Shown here: positions 10,218 through 22,800 of the stretch, piece by piece
How positions within the stretch are numbered: position 1 is the stretch's first letter
How the letters are laid out: every line of letters begins with the position of its first letter
From: Argentina anserina
Lineage: Eukaryota > Streptophyta > Magnoliopsida > Rosales > Rosaceae
Assembly: GCF_933775445.1 (NCBI RefSeq)
Contig: NC_065876.1
Span: 27,032,001 to 27,096,000, forward strand
Reading direction: 5' to 3'
Length of the DNA: 64,000 bases
Translations under genes and position numbers: made by a program
Notes under the pieces: model-generated
What the model saw: only the letters and a program-made list of their open reading frames with translations
Told to the model about the DNA's origin: nothing
Database searches by the model: none

Positions 10218-13200
10218 ATGGCACCGAGACCCAATCACAATGATGCTCAAGAAGGTGCAAGGCCTCTCCTTAGCTACCCAAACAACAAACCCACCAATCA
10301 CACCACCATTGGAGTGAATGACGACAATACCGTATTCTTGGGCCCCTCTCTTGCCGTAATCCCAGAACACATCAGCAACGACTACCACCACCGCTCGCGA
10401 GTTCCTCCGCTTGCATTTAGGAATTCTCCGACCACTTTCAATGGATGGCAGTAGCAAGGTCATCACGGGTCCCCAGTTGGAGCATGGCCCATTGTCTCCA
10501 CAACTATGCGAATATGGTATGAGGGTCGCCGCTTGATCGATAGACCCATCTGGGAAGCAGCAGGAATCTTGGAATGTATCGACCTCTCCTTCAAGCTTAC
10601 TCAAGAGGGAGGTAACAGATGTGCCATCATGACATCTGCCCGCTTCTGGAATTCAGCAAGTAATACCTTTGATTTTCAATTTGGTCAAATGGGTATATCC
10701 TTGTTAGATATATATGCTATTTTAGGTCTACCAGTTGGCACCAAGCCCTACATAGACCAGGATTATCTTTCTGTTGAATGCCCGGTCACAGCCACTCGTG
10801 CAACTGGCATTTACCAATCATATGGTTCCTGGCTCTCCAGTTTTGATCGCAATCATACCACCAATGCTGGAATTGCCTTCTTGGAATTCTGGTTATCGAA
10901 ATTTATTTTCTGCTCCAACTCAAAGAAGATGATTGGGCGCCATCTGTAACTCGCGACCCTCCTCTACAATGGCCACACTGTGGGATTAGCACAAGTAGTT
11001 CTGGCAGAATTCTATCGAATGATGCATTCACTCACCAAGGAACCTCTAGATTATCACAAGCTCTCTGAGCCTATGTGGATGCTAGACCTTTGAATTCAAG
11101 TCTACTTTGTGCAATTGCGGAATGAATGTGGAAGGGACTTCCAACCGAATCAAGTATTGGGATAAGCATTTATTGGTCTGAAGCCCAATTTCTCCCTTCG
11201 CTATGCAGCGTGCTTTGAGTACTTCTACAACCTAGATGCCTCTATTCTTGACTCAGCCCGGCTGCTCTTAGACCGCACTCACCCTGATACCCTCCGTGGA
11301 GACTTTTTAGTCCTTAGACGCTATGATGGGGAAAGCCGGCATCTATTTGAACAAGCTGTTTCAATGGCAGACCTGCCCCGGCACCCATGCAATGGAGTGG
11401 AACTCTATGCCCCCCATCTCTTCTCTAGGCAACTAGGCATGGCTCAGATGGTTCCATTCCCTTCCATCGAGAGTCTGAATTTGTTTTCCTCATGGAGACG
11501 CCCCATAGTTCCAACCACTGCCACCAATCCTGAGAATCAATCTCAGCTGCAGCCAACACCATTCTCTGTGATAGCAAGTGGGAGTATCCTTCGTTGTTTC
11601 CGCTTTGACAAGTCTTACCCCAGATAGTGGAGAAGGATTAATAATGACCAGTGGGAGCAACAGTCGCGAGTGGTCTTTCAACGCATCTTCCAGGCCGGGC
11701 TTAGAAAATACTTGCAGGAAGATCCTGAGGTTCCTGATGATGAGGATTTGCTGCTGACAGCAGTTCCAAGCGCCGCCAGAATTGCTCACTCCAGAGTAAA
11801 GCCCTAGCTTTTATTAGAACCCTCACAGTTCTATTCCAACGCTGATTAAAAACCACTAACTGGTTCATGTTGCAGGTTTTTGAAGACACAATTGGTGCTT
11901 CCTCCTCCCAAGACCGTAAGCGAGGGAGAATAGTTTACTCTGACAATGAAGAGGACGATCCTAATGCTATAGACTTCAATCTTGTAAGTCTTCATCCATA
12001 TTTGATTAACAACACTAAAGACTGTTGCAACATTCTCCACTAACCAACTCCTGTGAATATCAGTTGAATCAGAGGAGAAGAATAGGTGCTTCAAGCACCT
12101 CTACCCCAGTCGCGAATGATGCAGAACCACGCTCGCCAATTGACCAGGTCAACCCTGAGATAATAACTGGGAATAGCCACCCAGAGACAGCAGTTGAGGT
12201 AAGAAGAACACATTATTTGTTCCAATTGACTGCCCACTCATGAACTGCTTTGACTGATTCTTATGTAATTTGTAGGCTCCTGAAAACCCGACTTCACAAC
12301 CTCTATCCAATACTCAAGCTGCTGCACCCGTGAGGGAAGACGTTTCTGTAAGTAGTTAAACACACTGTTGCCCCCTAAGAAACACTTTGTTATTTGCTAG
12401 GATGTAATTCCTCTATCTTATATTGTTCATATGTGAATCAGGCGTGTACTAATTTTTCTTTAACACATGCTCGTGCTGAAACTCAGTCACCATCCAGGAG
12501 AATCGCGACTGCTATTCAACAGGCTGTGATCACGCATGGGGAACCAATTCAAGCTACTCCCCTCAACATGGTGGTGGAAACTCAGACCTTGGAGCCACAT
12601 ACTTTAACCAACCCAACAACTATACTTTCCCACCCCTCTTCAACTCAGATTCTGGAGGGTGAGGTAGAAGATGAAGAAGATGTGACCAGATCTCACTGAG
12701 AAGGTACAAATGTGGAAGATTCCCTCGCGAACGTGGCCTCAGCAAGCAATAATGCTGCACCAAACCCCCTTCCAGAAAACAAAGTTCCCTCCACTCAAAC
12801 TGATAGGGTAAAACACTTAACCACTTCTTGATTTATATGTTTCCTTTTCTTTTCTTTCTGTAAACACTTAATTGTCTTATTAACCGTTCTTTACCATCTG
12901 CAGGTTGCAGATGTCGCGAACGCTTCCAACTCCCAAGACATTCTGACTGTTGGAGCCTCTAGGTCAACACTAGTTGTTGATCCATTAGAAAATCGCTCTA
13001 GTCCATCTCTAGAAGATCTTCTAAATGATATGCTGGGTCATGTCATCACCTTGACACCTCTAGAGTCTCCATAAATCGTCTAGGCCCGAGCACAACTTGC
13101 AGACGTATCCGTTGAGGGTCTAGCTGATCCGGCGCGCCTGTCTAAGGTCCAAGATGCCCTTCGCTACCTCAGACTACACTCATCTGACCCTAGCCTAGTA

Positions 13201-13605
13201 ATGAAGGCAGAGCAATCACTGAGAACCATTCTATGCCTTTTGGCAGAATGTCAAGCTTTGAAGAATCAATCTCGGAGTCTGTCGCAACACAATGCCGCTG
13301 CTAGAAACATCATTGCCCAAGGCCCTGCCCAACTTAAGACCAAGCTTCAGCATGCTAAGACCAGCCGTTCGGAGCAACTTAGTGCATTGCGGCAACAACA
13401 AGCTGCGATAGAAGCAAAGATAGCGGAGATTGAAGCTGAGCAACCTAGAGAGCTTAAGGCTGTGGAGGAAGAGATAAAAAGTGCTGCCCCCCAAGTACAA
13501 GAGCGTAAAAGGCAACTGGCAGCTTTTGAGGCTGAGGAAAGGAGGATCAACAACCTGATCTGCGACAAAGCCAGTGACACTGGCAAACTACTTTTAGTAA
13601 CTTGA
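10218..13605 (+). pseudogene. Plant-mobile-domain-like passenger gene, antisense, six exons
   Basis: The model is exons 10218-11795, 11876-11983, 12064-12198, 12276-12347, 12442-12807 and 12904-13605. All five introns (76-96 bp) are GT-AG and every exon is a multiple of three, so all introns are phase 0; the total is 987 codons. Exon 1 resembles the plant mobile domain (PMD) of MAIN/MAIL1 and related TE proteins: ARFWNSASNTFDFQFGQM, YAILGLPVGTKPY, FLEFWLSKFIFCSNSKK and GLAQVVLAEFYRMM. Exons 2-5 are acidic and low-complexity. Exon 6 ends in a long coiled coil (about 13201-13560). Eight in-frame stops (10452, 10947, 11091, 11163, 11625, 12697, 13072, 13081) break it, yet I see no frameshift. 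It runs opposite to gag-pol, between integrase and the 3' LTR. The domain name is by pattern; the splice model is inferred. Confidence 0.75.
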
Positions 13606-14849
13606 ACAACGAAGTAACTTAGCAATGGTAATTATAGTTTATCTCTATCTGATCACTCTATTTGAGTCTCCCTGAACCAAAAAAAATCCAAGCAAAGGCC
13701 CAAGCCCAGAGCCCAGCCTAACTCGCAACTGTCCAAGTTTGCATGCAAACTCTCGAAAATAGGGGCAATCAATCTCGGGAAAGCACAAATCGTTTAAGTT
13801 TGACCACTATTGCTACAATAATTCTCGGGCGCGATCTCTAAATCTGTATCTCTAATCTCAGCCCTTAGATCCAAGTTTCTTCTGCTATAAAACGAAACCC
13901 TAAGGCAAGAACACAAAACACTTCCTTTGTAGCCTCCAAAAATGTCTGTTCTATTTCTTCCTTCGAAACCCCTTAGGTTTCTTAAGTTTCATCCCCCAGA
14001 TTTATAAACTTTGTAACAACCTTTGAGAGTCTTATTCTACCCTCAAATGTGAGGTGAGAGTCTTATTCCACCCTCACATCCTCCCTTCTTTGTAGTTCAG
14101 AACTAGGGAACTGCCTTGCAAGTGAGGGAAGAACTGACAGCCCTTCCTGAGTCCCGCTCAACACTCTTTAATCGACGTGCATCAGGAAGCAGGCTGCCAA
14201 ATTTAGGACCAGAGCCAATTAGTGCTTCATGTTCGTCTCGTACATCTTTTGATACGCGACGCGAGCAGCTGCATCCTCTGCGTACTTCTTTATATCCTCT
14301 ATGGGCAATATCCTCCAATCTCCCTTGCCCAAAAGAGTGTTGAGAGAAGTGTACAAATCAAGGCTCTGGATCCCTCATGCTACCACCAGTCTTCCAATTA
14401 GAACCTATGTTTGGCAACAAGCTGGTTCTGGTTGGCCTTCAATCGGTGTAGCTTAATCGCAAGTTTTTCAAGGTGGTGGGATGAACAGGAGGAACCGCGA
14501 AGACCTTTACACCTAGCATAGATGGTATCAGAGCTTGTTAAGGCTCATATGTAATAGTATAGGTCTTCTGTAATGTTTCTAGCCATAAAGCCATATGAAT
14601 AAAACACAACTTGTTTCATAAAACACTTATATTGTTGGATTGCTGCATAACAAAAGTTACAACAATTTCTTGACCATATGCATTGGTCCAATGTCTTTAC
14701 AAAAAACGCCTGAGCATGATTAAGAAACTCAGAAAGTTTCAAAAAAATATTTCTGGGCTTGCGACCATCAAGTACTGATTATCCATGGTGTTGCCCCTTC
14801 TTTACTTGATTGAAAGGATGAAGACCAAGGAAACACTAAGTCAGAACAC
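13606..14849. other. Spacer of the Tat element between passenger gene and integrase
   Basis: It holds no convincing coding frame. A plus-strand TATAAAA at 13886-13892 is followed by an ATG at 13941, but the frame closes after 21 codons. Short frames on both strands at 14103-14343 overlap and show no known motif. Confidence 0.5.
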
Positions 14850-15901
14850 CAGTTACTTTGCCTGCACCGCTGCCGGTGGATCTTCATATTCCCAAACACT
14901 AGGGAAGTACTTCTTAAGATGGCGACCATTCATAGGATTTCTGTGAACATTCCCATCAGTGTCGCGAAGGTAGTAAGCTCCTTTGCCCATCACTCGATCA
15001 ATCACAAAAGGACCTTCCCATTTAGCAGACTATTTACCACGACCATCAACTCGTTCACCTAAGAGAAACAAGTTTTCCAAACTAAGTCCCTAACTCCAAA
15101 GCTGCGTCCTCTCGTTCGTTTGTCATATAGTCGTGCTATGTTCTTCTCTTATGCAATAAGGATGTTTAAAGCTTTCATCCGTCGAGAATCTAATTCTTCA
15201 TGTTCTTGATACATAGCCTAGACATAGTCATCACCAATCAACTGGTGCTGCTCGCGAACCCTCAGTGACTGAATATTAATCTCAATAGGAAGCACTGCAG
15301 CATGTCCATACATCAAAGCATAAGGTGCAGTACCAGTTGGAGTTCGTTTGGAAGTTCTATAAGCCAATAACGTGTGATCCAACTATGTGTGCCAAGATCG
15401 AGGATTTGCATCTAACATTCGTTTGAGTATAGACATAATGACCCGGTTGCTAGCTTCTGCTTGGCCATTCGATTGAGCATAATAATGACTAGAATGCAGA
15501 AACTTGATTCCATAATCATCTAAGAACTTCTAAGTCTTTTCAGCCATGAAACCTCCCCCCATGTCTGCTACCAAACACTCTGGGATGCTATATCTGGTGA
15601 TAATATATTTGAAGATAAAGTCAGTGATCACCTCTGCAGATGTTGTCTTGACTCGTATAGCCTCTACCCACTTGGTGAAGAAATTTGTAGCAAGTAGAAT
15701 GTGCGTGTGCTGTAAGGAAGAATTTGGATGAATCTCCCCAATGAAGTCTAAAGCCTAGCCGCGACCTGGCCAAGGTTTAATTTTTGGTTGCAGAGGAACG
15801 TCTGACATATGCTGGACTGGTCCATGCATTTGACACTCGATACAACCCTGTGCAAAGCTGATGCAGTCCTTGAGCATGGTAGGCCAATAGAAACCATATC
15901 G
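14850..15901 (-). pseudogene. Tat element integrase (broken)
   Basis: It continues directly from the RT/RNase H frame. The zinc-binding part shows a His-His-Cys-Cys pattern ending in GCIECQMHG. The catalytic core keeps the first Asp (ALDFIGEIHP), the second Asp (LVADMGGGF) and the Glu (YAQSNGQAEASNR). The C-terminal part reads GAYYLRDTDGNVHRNPMNGR and ends near 14850. Several in-frame stops (for example after EKT and near 15900) disable it. It would insert the cDNA copy into the host genome. Confidence 0.85.
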
Positions 15902-18391
15902 TCAAATGAGCCATCTCATCTTAGGACCAGCTTGGTGAGAGCCATAATTGCCACAATGAACCACTCGTAAGCACCTCTTAGCCTCAGCTCCATAGATGCA
16001 GCTCAGGTACAAGCCGTCTTCTACTGTGCTCAAGAGTTCATCACCTCGAAGAACATAGTTAGTAGCAAAATATCTAACCCTCTTGTCCACAGGTGTAGAA
16101 GGATCAGTAAGGTACTGGATAATTGGTTTTCGCCAGTCTACATCAATAGAGTCAATAACAGCTACCAACCATTCATCTTTAACTTCTTTCCTTGCCATAA
16201 ATGAAGGTAATGTGCGTCTCTGAACATTTAAAATCCTCTCGCGAATGCCGTCTGCCAAGCGGATACCAGTAGCCAACTGTGCTACTTCATTGGCAGCAAA
16301 GTTTCGTTCCCTAGGAATATAATCAAGCACCACGTCTGCAAATTGGTCTAACAACTCTGATGCTCGCTCCCAACAAGGGAGTAATGTAAAACTGTTGCAC
16401 TGATAGACACCCTTGAGCTGGTTAATGACTAAGAGTGAGTCACTTAATACTTCCACCTCTGTTACTTCTAGATCAAGCAAAAGTTCCAGTCCAATGATGA
16501 TTGCTTCATATTCTGCTTGATTGTTAGTGCACTTCCATTCTAGTTGAAAGGAATAACAATGTCTTTCTCCAAAGGGGTTAACCAATGCAACACTTGTTCT
16601 TGATAAATGATCAGTGCTGCTGCCATCAAAATACAGAACCCAAGGCTGAGTGCGGACAAAGGAAACAACCAAGTTCTGGTCCTCTATATCCTCAATAATA
16701 GGATGATGCAACAAAAAATCGGACAATGCCTGTCCTGTAAGCGCCTTTAAAGGTGTATATTGTAAAGAAAATTCTGATAACGCCAAGATCCACTTGCTAA
16801 TCCGACCCCTAAGCATAGGCCTGGTAAGCATATATTTCACTAAATCAGTTTGTGCCACCACCACCATAGTAAAGGACAGTATGTAATGGCGGAGCTTAGT
16901 ACCAGCAAAGTACAAAGCTAAACACAACCTCTCAATTGGCGAGTATCTAGTTTCAGCCTCTAATAAGGTCCGACTCAAGTAGTAAACTGCATGTTCAATC
17001 TTCTTGCCCCCCTCTCCATCACCATCTTGTGCTAAGAGTCCTGCTATTGAGTAGGGGGAAGCTGAAATGTATAGCTTCAACGGTATTCTAGGCTGTGGAG
17101 GTCTAAGAACAGGTGGTTGAGTAAGGTATTCCTTGATTTTATCAAAAACTGCCTGTTGCTCAGGTCCCCACTGAAATTCGTGATCTGCTTTAAGTTTTAG
17201 CAAAGGAGAAAAAACTGCGGTTTTGCCAGCTGAATTAGAAATAAAGCGTCGAAGGAAGTTTATTTTCCCAAGCAAATTCTGAAGTTCCTTCTTGCTCCTA
17301 GGTGCCGGAGCATCTAGAACCGCTTTTGCCTTGTCCTCCGCAACTTTAATACCTCTTTCATGCACTATGAAACCCAAGAAGTCTCCTGCTCGAACCCAAA
17401 AAATGCATTTAGCTGGGTTCATCCTGAGCTTGTGCTTTCTCATATTGGTGAACACTGTCCTTAAATTCTCGATGTGATCTTTTTTCTTCTTAGACTTGAC
17501 GACCACATCATCAATATAAACTTCGAGAATGCTCCACAACACATCATGGAAAATTAGGTTCATTGCTCGCTGGTACGTAGCCCCTGCATTGGTCAGACCA
17601 AATGACATATTGTTATACTCAAACACTCCAGTGAACCCTGGACATCAAAAAGCTGTTTTGTGTCTGTCTGGTTCATAAACAAGAATCTGATGATAACCAG
17701 CTGTGCCATCCATAAAGGATAGTAGCTCGTGTCCCGCGACTGCATCTACTAACATATCTGCCACGGGCATGGGATAAACATCTTTCGGTGTTGCAGCATT
17801 GAGATTCCTGTAGTCTACACAAACGCGAATTTTGCCATTCTTCTTCCGCACTGGTACTATGTTAGACAACCACTGAGAATATTTAGCTGGTCGGATAATA
17901 CCTGCTTGAAACATGTTTTGAACCTCTTTCTTGACTGCTGCTGCTGTGTCTGCAATCATTCACCGTGGACTTTGTTGTACAGGCTTGTAACCTTCCATTA
18001 TGGGCAAGCGATGGCAAACCAAATCTGGAGACAAGCCTGGCATGTCCTCAAACTTCTCAGCAAAACAATCGCGGAACTCTTGCAACAACTCTATCAAACG
18101 TTGTCTCAGTTCCTCATCCAAGTGTTTACTTATTCCAACCTCCATGGGCTCTTCTGTAGTCCTAAGATTAATCTTCTCCACTGGATCTTTCACTTTAGGT
18201 GGGGTGTCATCCAAAGCTGCAGGTGCTGGTTGAATAAACTCATCCTCCCTTTGAATCTTAGTTAAATCATCCTCAATGCATTCTACTAGTGCGACTGCCC
18301 CCCAAGCCTCATGTTCCTCTCTGTAAATAGATAAGCGTTGGAGAAAGGACACATAGGCTTGTTCTTGCTCTTTGGCAAGTGATGTACTCAT
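15902..18391 (-). pseudogene. Tat element pol: reverse transcriptase, RNase H and second RNase H
   Basis: A single frame of 830 codons is broken only by stops near 17960 and at about 17642. The RT thumb and palm motifs are present: IRPAKYSQWLSNIVPVRKKN, IRVCVDYRNLNAATPKD and the catalytic YIDD. The usual RNase H follows, with SKKELQNLLGKINFLRRFI before it. Then comes a second RNase H with LYFDGSS, NNQAEYEAI and SDSLLVINQ carrying the acidic triad, as in Tat elements. Both stops are TGA where relatives have CGA or TGG, so single transitions explain them. Confidence 0.9.
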
Positions 18392-20173
18392 GGATGATTA
18401 TTTTTTTGTTTTCACGATGAAGCCAGGTCTGTTTATATCCGCTTTGACCTGTACTAAACCTCATCGTGTCAATTCTGTAGAAGTCACCCCAACTAGATGA
18501 CCCTTGGTGTCGATTCCAACAACTCCTAAAGGCCTCATGTCCCCATAATAGTACTCAACATCCAAGATGCTGGAAGCGACTGAGTATGGTCTATAATCTG
18601 CTTTTACTAGCTCTGCCTTATCAGTTGCGGGATTCCACATCAGCATTTCTTGGTGTAAAGTAGAAGGGACGCAATAAGCTCGGTGTATCCAATCCCTGCC
18701 AAGTATGAAGCTGTATGGAGCTGTGCAGTCTGTAACAAAGAACATCTGGAATAGCTCGGAAGGTCCTATCTTGACTTTGAGGATCAAAACTCCCAAGGTT
18801 TTAGTTAAGTTACAGCAAAACTCCTGGTCTTAAGATTGCTACTGAGAACCTTTTCCTTTGAAATGCCAAGTGCTTCGACTGTCTTCACTGTAATAATGCT
18901 AACTGCTACACTGCCATGGACGAGAATTTGTTCACTCTCTTACCTTCCATCTCAGCTGATATGTATAAAGGTTTAATGTGCTGAGTCATGGTCGCTGTAG
19001 GCTTTGTGAACATCATAAAAAATCTTTGGAGCTCTGTCATCGTGTGATATGTATCAGCTCCCTCTTTCCCTGTGTCTTTCTCAACAGTTGGCACCTCTGT
19101 AGATGACAACTCTGCGACTGTATCCACCTCCTGGGCATATGTCTCACCTCCAATGAATAGATGAGATGGCATTGGCCTTGGAAGAGCGTACTTCGAGGAC
19201 AACGTGAATACCATGTTGCAACTAGGAACAACAGTTGGTCCTGGTATTCATTCCTTCATGCTATCTTCATGAAAAAGGTTAAACATGTTGCAGTCTAAGG
19301 TAGCTGATATTGCTTCATCATAACCGTCCTCAAGCTCTTCCTCTTGATCAGAAAGTTCTACCCCTCGCTCATTATAGCCTGGCTCTTCCATATCGTCATC
19401 CGGAATTGACCCCGTTGGCGTTCGCGAGGGGAACTTGCTTCTGAGATACTCCGTTAGCGATTGTTCCTGATGGGCCTCTGGAGGAATAACTACTACCGTA
19501 GCCTCGCCTATTTCTGGAACCACAAGTATTGATTCTCTTACTATTGGAACCACTGGTGTTGGTTCTTTGATCTTCAGCTTTCATTCAAACTTTGGCTTTA
19601 TTTTCTCTGGAACTTGTTCCTGGTGGCTTGGTCTACTTATAGAACTCTTTGGAACCCATTTAGATTGCGCAGGTTGTGCAACACTACTTTGCTGTTGTTT
19701 CTGCTGAATAGAAACACTATGTTCGTGCTGCCTGTTTGCTGCCCTGCTATTAATAGATGTGTAAGACAACCTATCATGGATTGAAACTCTTTGCTTAGGA
19801 GCAGTTTCAATTGGTCGTTCAATTCGATCATGAACGCTTTTCTGGGGTATGGCTTATTCATGTAATTATCATTCCGACGAATGTGAACGTATGGCCTTAT
19901 ACTAAGCTTTTCAACTATCTCTCGCAGCAGCCAAGGTGGTTGTTCCAGCTGGTTGCGAGAGAGTTCTCCTCTGTTATATGCCTCTAACATTCTTTTGGCC
20001 CTTCCCCATCTCTTCTCCATATTCCTCTTCTGAGTCTCTGTAGCTTGAATAGGTCTTTCATGCTCTCGAACGTACCAAACATCAGGTTTTAACGACCTCG
20101 GTGCAGGCGGTATGTATGGCCGCTGCAGCGCCTCGCGTGTAGCTTGAGTTTCCGGTGCATTTGCCCCAACTTG
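18392..20173 (-). pseudogene. Tat element gag-pol junction and protease (broken)
   Basis: Several overlapping short frames show that this stretch has frameshifts. The protease is visible at about 18460-18990: IKPLYISAEMEGKRVNK leads into a shifted frame reading LVHGSVAVSII, where relatives have an active-site Asp (LVDGGAAVNII). Further on, YSFILGRDWIH is the usual C-terminal flap end. Here Asp appears changed to His, so the protease should be dead. The upstream half (19250-20020) is Gln- and Ser-rich linker. Confidence 0.75.
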
Positions 20174-22639
20174 CTACTCTCCAGGGACGTTCGCGACCCC
20201 ACCAAGACATGAGCTTGGCCTCTTTAGCGCTTGAGCATAAGTGTCTGTCTGAACTCTAGCTTTCTTGGGGTTCTCCCTCTCGTATCGATTCGTCGGCGAG
20301 TGAGGCCTTCGATGTCTTCTTGCTTCCTTGTGTCTACCAGAATTGTCACAGTTTATGGAACACGTTTTCTTGCATCTATTGCAAAGGACATAAGTTCTTG
20401 CCTTTGCTACTTTATGTTCCTTGCTCTGGACTACACCTTTCTGTTTACCCTGCTCAGATTGCTCGGCTCCTGCAACCTCTTTCGCCATGGGCACTTCCTT
20501 CGCTGCTGTCTTCATACCCGGCTTGGGCTCTGAGGCAAAAGACAACACTCCCTCATCTAACCACTGTTGTACCTGGTTCTTGAGCTGTATACAAATACGA
20601 GTATCATGAGTCCAAATGTTGTGAAACTTACAATACCGTTTACCTTTAACTTCTTCCACAGTCAAGAACTCAGTCCATGGTACAATAGTTTCACCCTCAG
20701 CAATAAGCTTGTCTAAGATCTCATGAGTCAAGGAAGCATCATAAGTGTATCCAGCAAACTTGGAAGGGCGGTGAGCCTTCAAAGGTGTTGTTAATGGTGT
20801 AACTTCCACCACTGACACTGTAGAGAAGGGATCAATATCAACCCATGATGCAGCTCTTTCAGTATCTACCCCAAGCATGCCTCTGTTAATCCAGGTTTGC
20901 AGTTGATCCTTGAGCTTAACACAGTCGGCTGTTTGGTGATTGAACAAGTTGTGGAACTTGCAGTACTTCTTCCCTTCTATCTGTGCTGCAGTAGGCATTG
21001 CAGTATCATGCTTCACTCTTCCACTCGCGAACAATTCATCTAAAATCTCTGGAGCCTTGTGAGCATTGTAGGTATACGACTCATACTCAGGCTTGGTGAA
21101 TGCTGCTATAGAAATCTTGACAGGGTCTCTAGACATCTTCAAAGCCTTGGACTTCAATGCCTGTCTTCCGGCTATCTCCACTGCAGCTACTTCATCATCT
21201 ACTTCCTCGACCCAATGCTCTTCATATGGATATGGTGTGTAGAAATGATCTACTTGCGAGTAGATAATGGAAACCCTATTAGTTCCAGATGGAACTACGT
21301 AGCGTGGTTTCAACGTACCAGGGTGATAGGACACATGTGGACCTTTTGGAACTGTGGCACTATCCTCCGTCTCCCTGAGGAACACTTGGTAGCTTCCTAC
21401 CTTGTTCATTAAGTCTGCCATGCTAGAAAAGTAGGCATCATGATGTTTGGCCCGCTGACGGGTTTCCAAACCCTTTATAGCAATTCGAATGACATCTTGT
21501 TCCGCGAGTGGTGTTATGCACTTTACTTGCTGAACCTTGAACCTCTTCAGGAACTCCACTGCCGACTCCATTTGTTGTTGATACATGGAAGTTAAAGATG
21601 ACAAATCCACCTCAGGCTCAACACTTCTAAAAGTCGTTTTAAACATTGTCTCAAGCATGGACCAATCTGAAATGGATCTTGGTGCTAACTCAGAGAACCA
21701 AGATAGCGCCGGTCCGGACAGAGATGAACCGAAAGCCCTCATCTTGAAGACTGGATCAGATGCATATGGCTCGCAATCACTGTGAAAACGAGAGATGTGC
21801 TCAGCTGCATTCTCGGACCCCTCTCCTGAGAAAGTCTGGAACTTGATTGGTCGATAACCCGAGGGCCAAGGACATGCTGTCACCCATTCTGGGAATGGGC
21901 TTGTATAAGATATGTTCGCGACAGCATGACCATGAATGGTCCTCACAATCTCTTGGATCATCTTCTGAACCTGCTCTTTGGTAAGAGTCTGACCATCTTC
22001 TACTTCTTTCTCAGGCTCTTCTCGATGCTCATCTTCACGCTCGCGACGGAACTGGTGCTGACGCTCTTGTCTCCCGCTTGGTTGAAGAACTGCCACTGCC
22101 CTCTGAAGTGGCTCAAAATCGGGTGTGTTTGAATGTCTTGAACTTCTAAACGTGAACTTTCCCTTTTTAGCCTTCGTCTTCTTTTTCCTTGCGGTTTTGA
22201 TAGGCTCTACATCTGATTTGTCAGCCTCATCATCTTTGTCGCCGGCTTCATCCTCTTCACCGGCGTCGTTGTCACCAGCGTTAACCTTCTTGTTGGACTT
22301 AGCCTTTTTGGTGGCCTTAGGCTTGTCATAATTCTGTTTCTCGTAAAGCCCGGTGACAATCCGTTGTATTCCCAACCCTTCTTCGATTTGCTTAAACCGC
22401 TCGTTCTGGCCTTCAAACTCTAAACGAGCATTGTTCGCGTGCTCGTTAGCACTCAGAAGCAGCTTCTTCAATCAGTCGTTGGTCTCAGCCAGATGTTGAC
22501 CCTGTGTCGACTGTAGTTGCGACACATTATCCAACGTTTTCTCGACCACAGTCATTCTCTCGCCAAATGTCTCATCCAATGACTTGACTACCTTTGTCAA
22601 CTCCTTGAAAGATGTTTGCATGTATTCCGGTGTCGCCAT
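20174..22639 (-). pseudogene. Tat element gag
   Basis: An ATG at 22639 opens 55 codons, then a TGA at 22472-22474 (probably a former CGA) interrupts a frame that runs another 765 codons to 20174. A Lys- and Asp-rich linker precedes the capsid-type retrotransposon gag domain (HISRFHSDCEPYASDPVFKM, LSWFSELAPRSISDWSMLE). Two related zinc-binding repeats follow: KKYCKFHNLFNHQTADC and KRYCKFHNIWTHDTRIC. A basic tail ends it. One nonsense codon in 820 makes this the best preserved frame of the element. The protein would form the particle that packages element RNA. Confidence 0.88.
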
Positions 22640-22781
22640 CACTCCAAATTTTAGTAATGCCTCAACCGCTGTTAAACCTCTGCAAGTCGTTGTGTTGTGA
22701 GGAACACAAGGCGAGTGCTCTGGTTTTGAGCAAGGAGGATATCATCTCGAGTAAGGATTCCGGCTTGCTATCTTGACAAGG

Positions 22782-22798
22782 TCCCACTAGGCGTGCCA
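22782..22798 (-). other. Primer-binding site of the Tat element
   Basis: Directly after the 5' LTR the minus strand reads TTTGGCACGCCTAGTGGGAC. The position fits a tRNA primer-binding site; the tRNA was not determined. Confidence 0.7.
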
Positions 22799-22800
22799 AA

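Noticed and set aside
21059..22331. Plus-strand frames opposite the Tat gag
   Set aside because: Shadows of the minus-strand gag, which has the recognisable domains.
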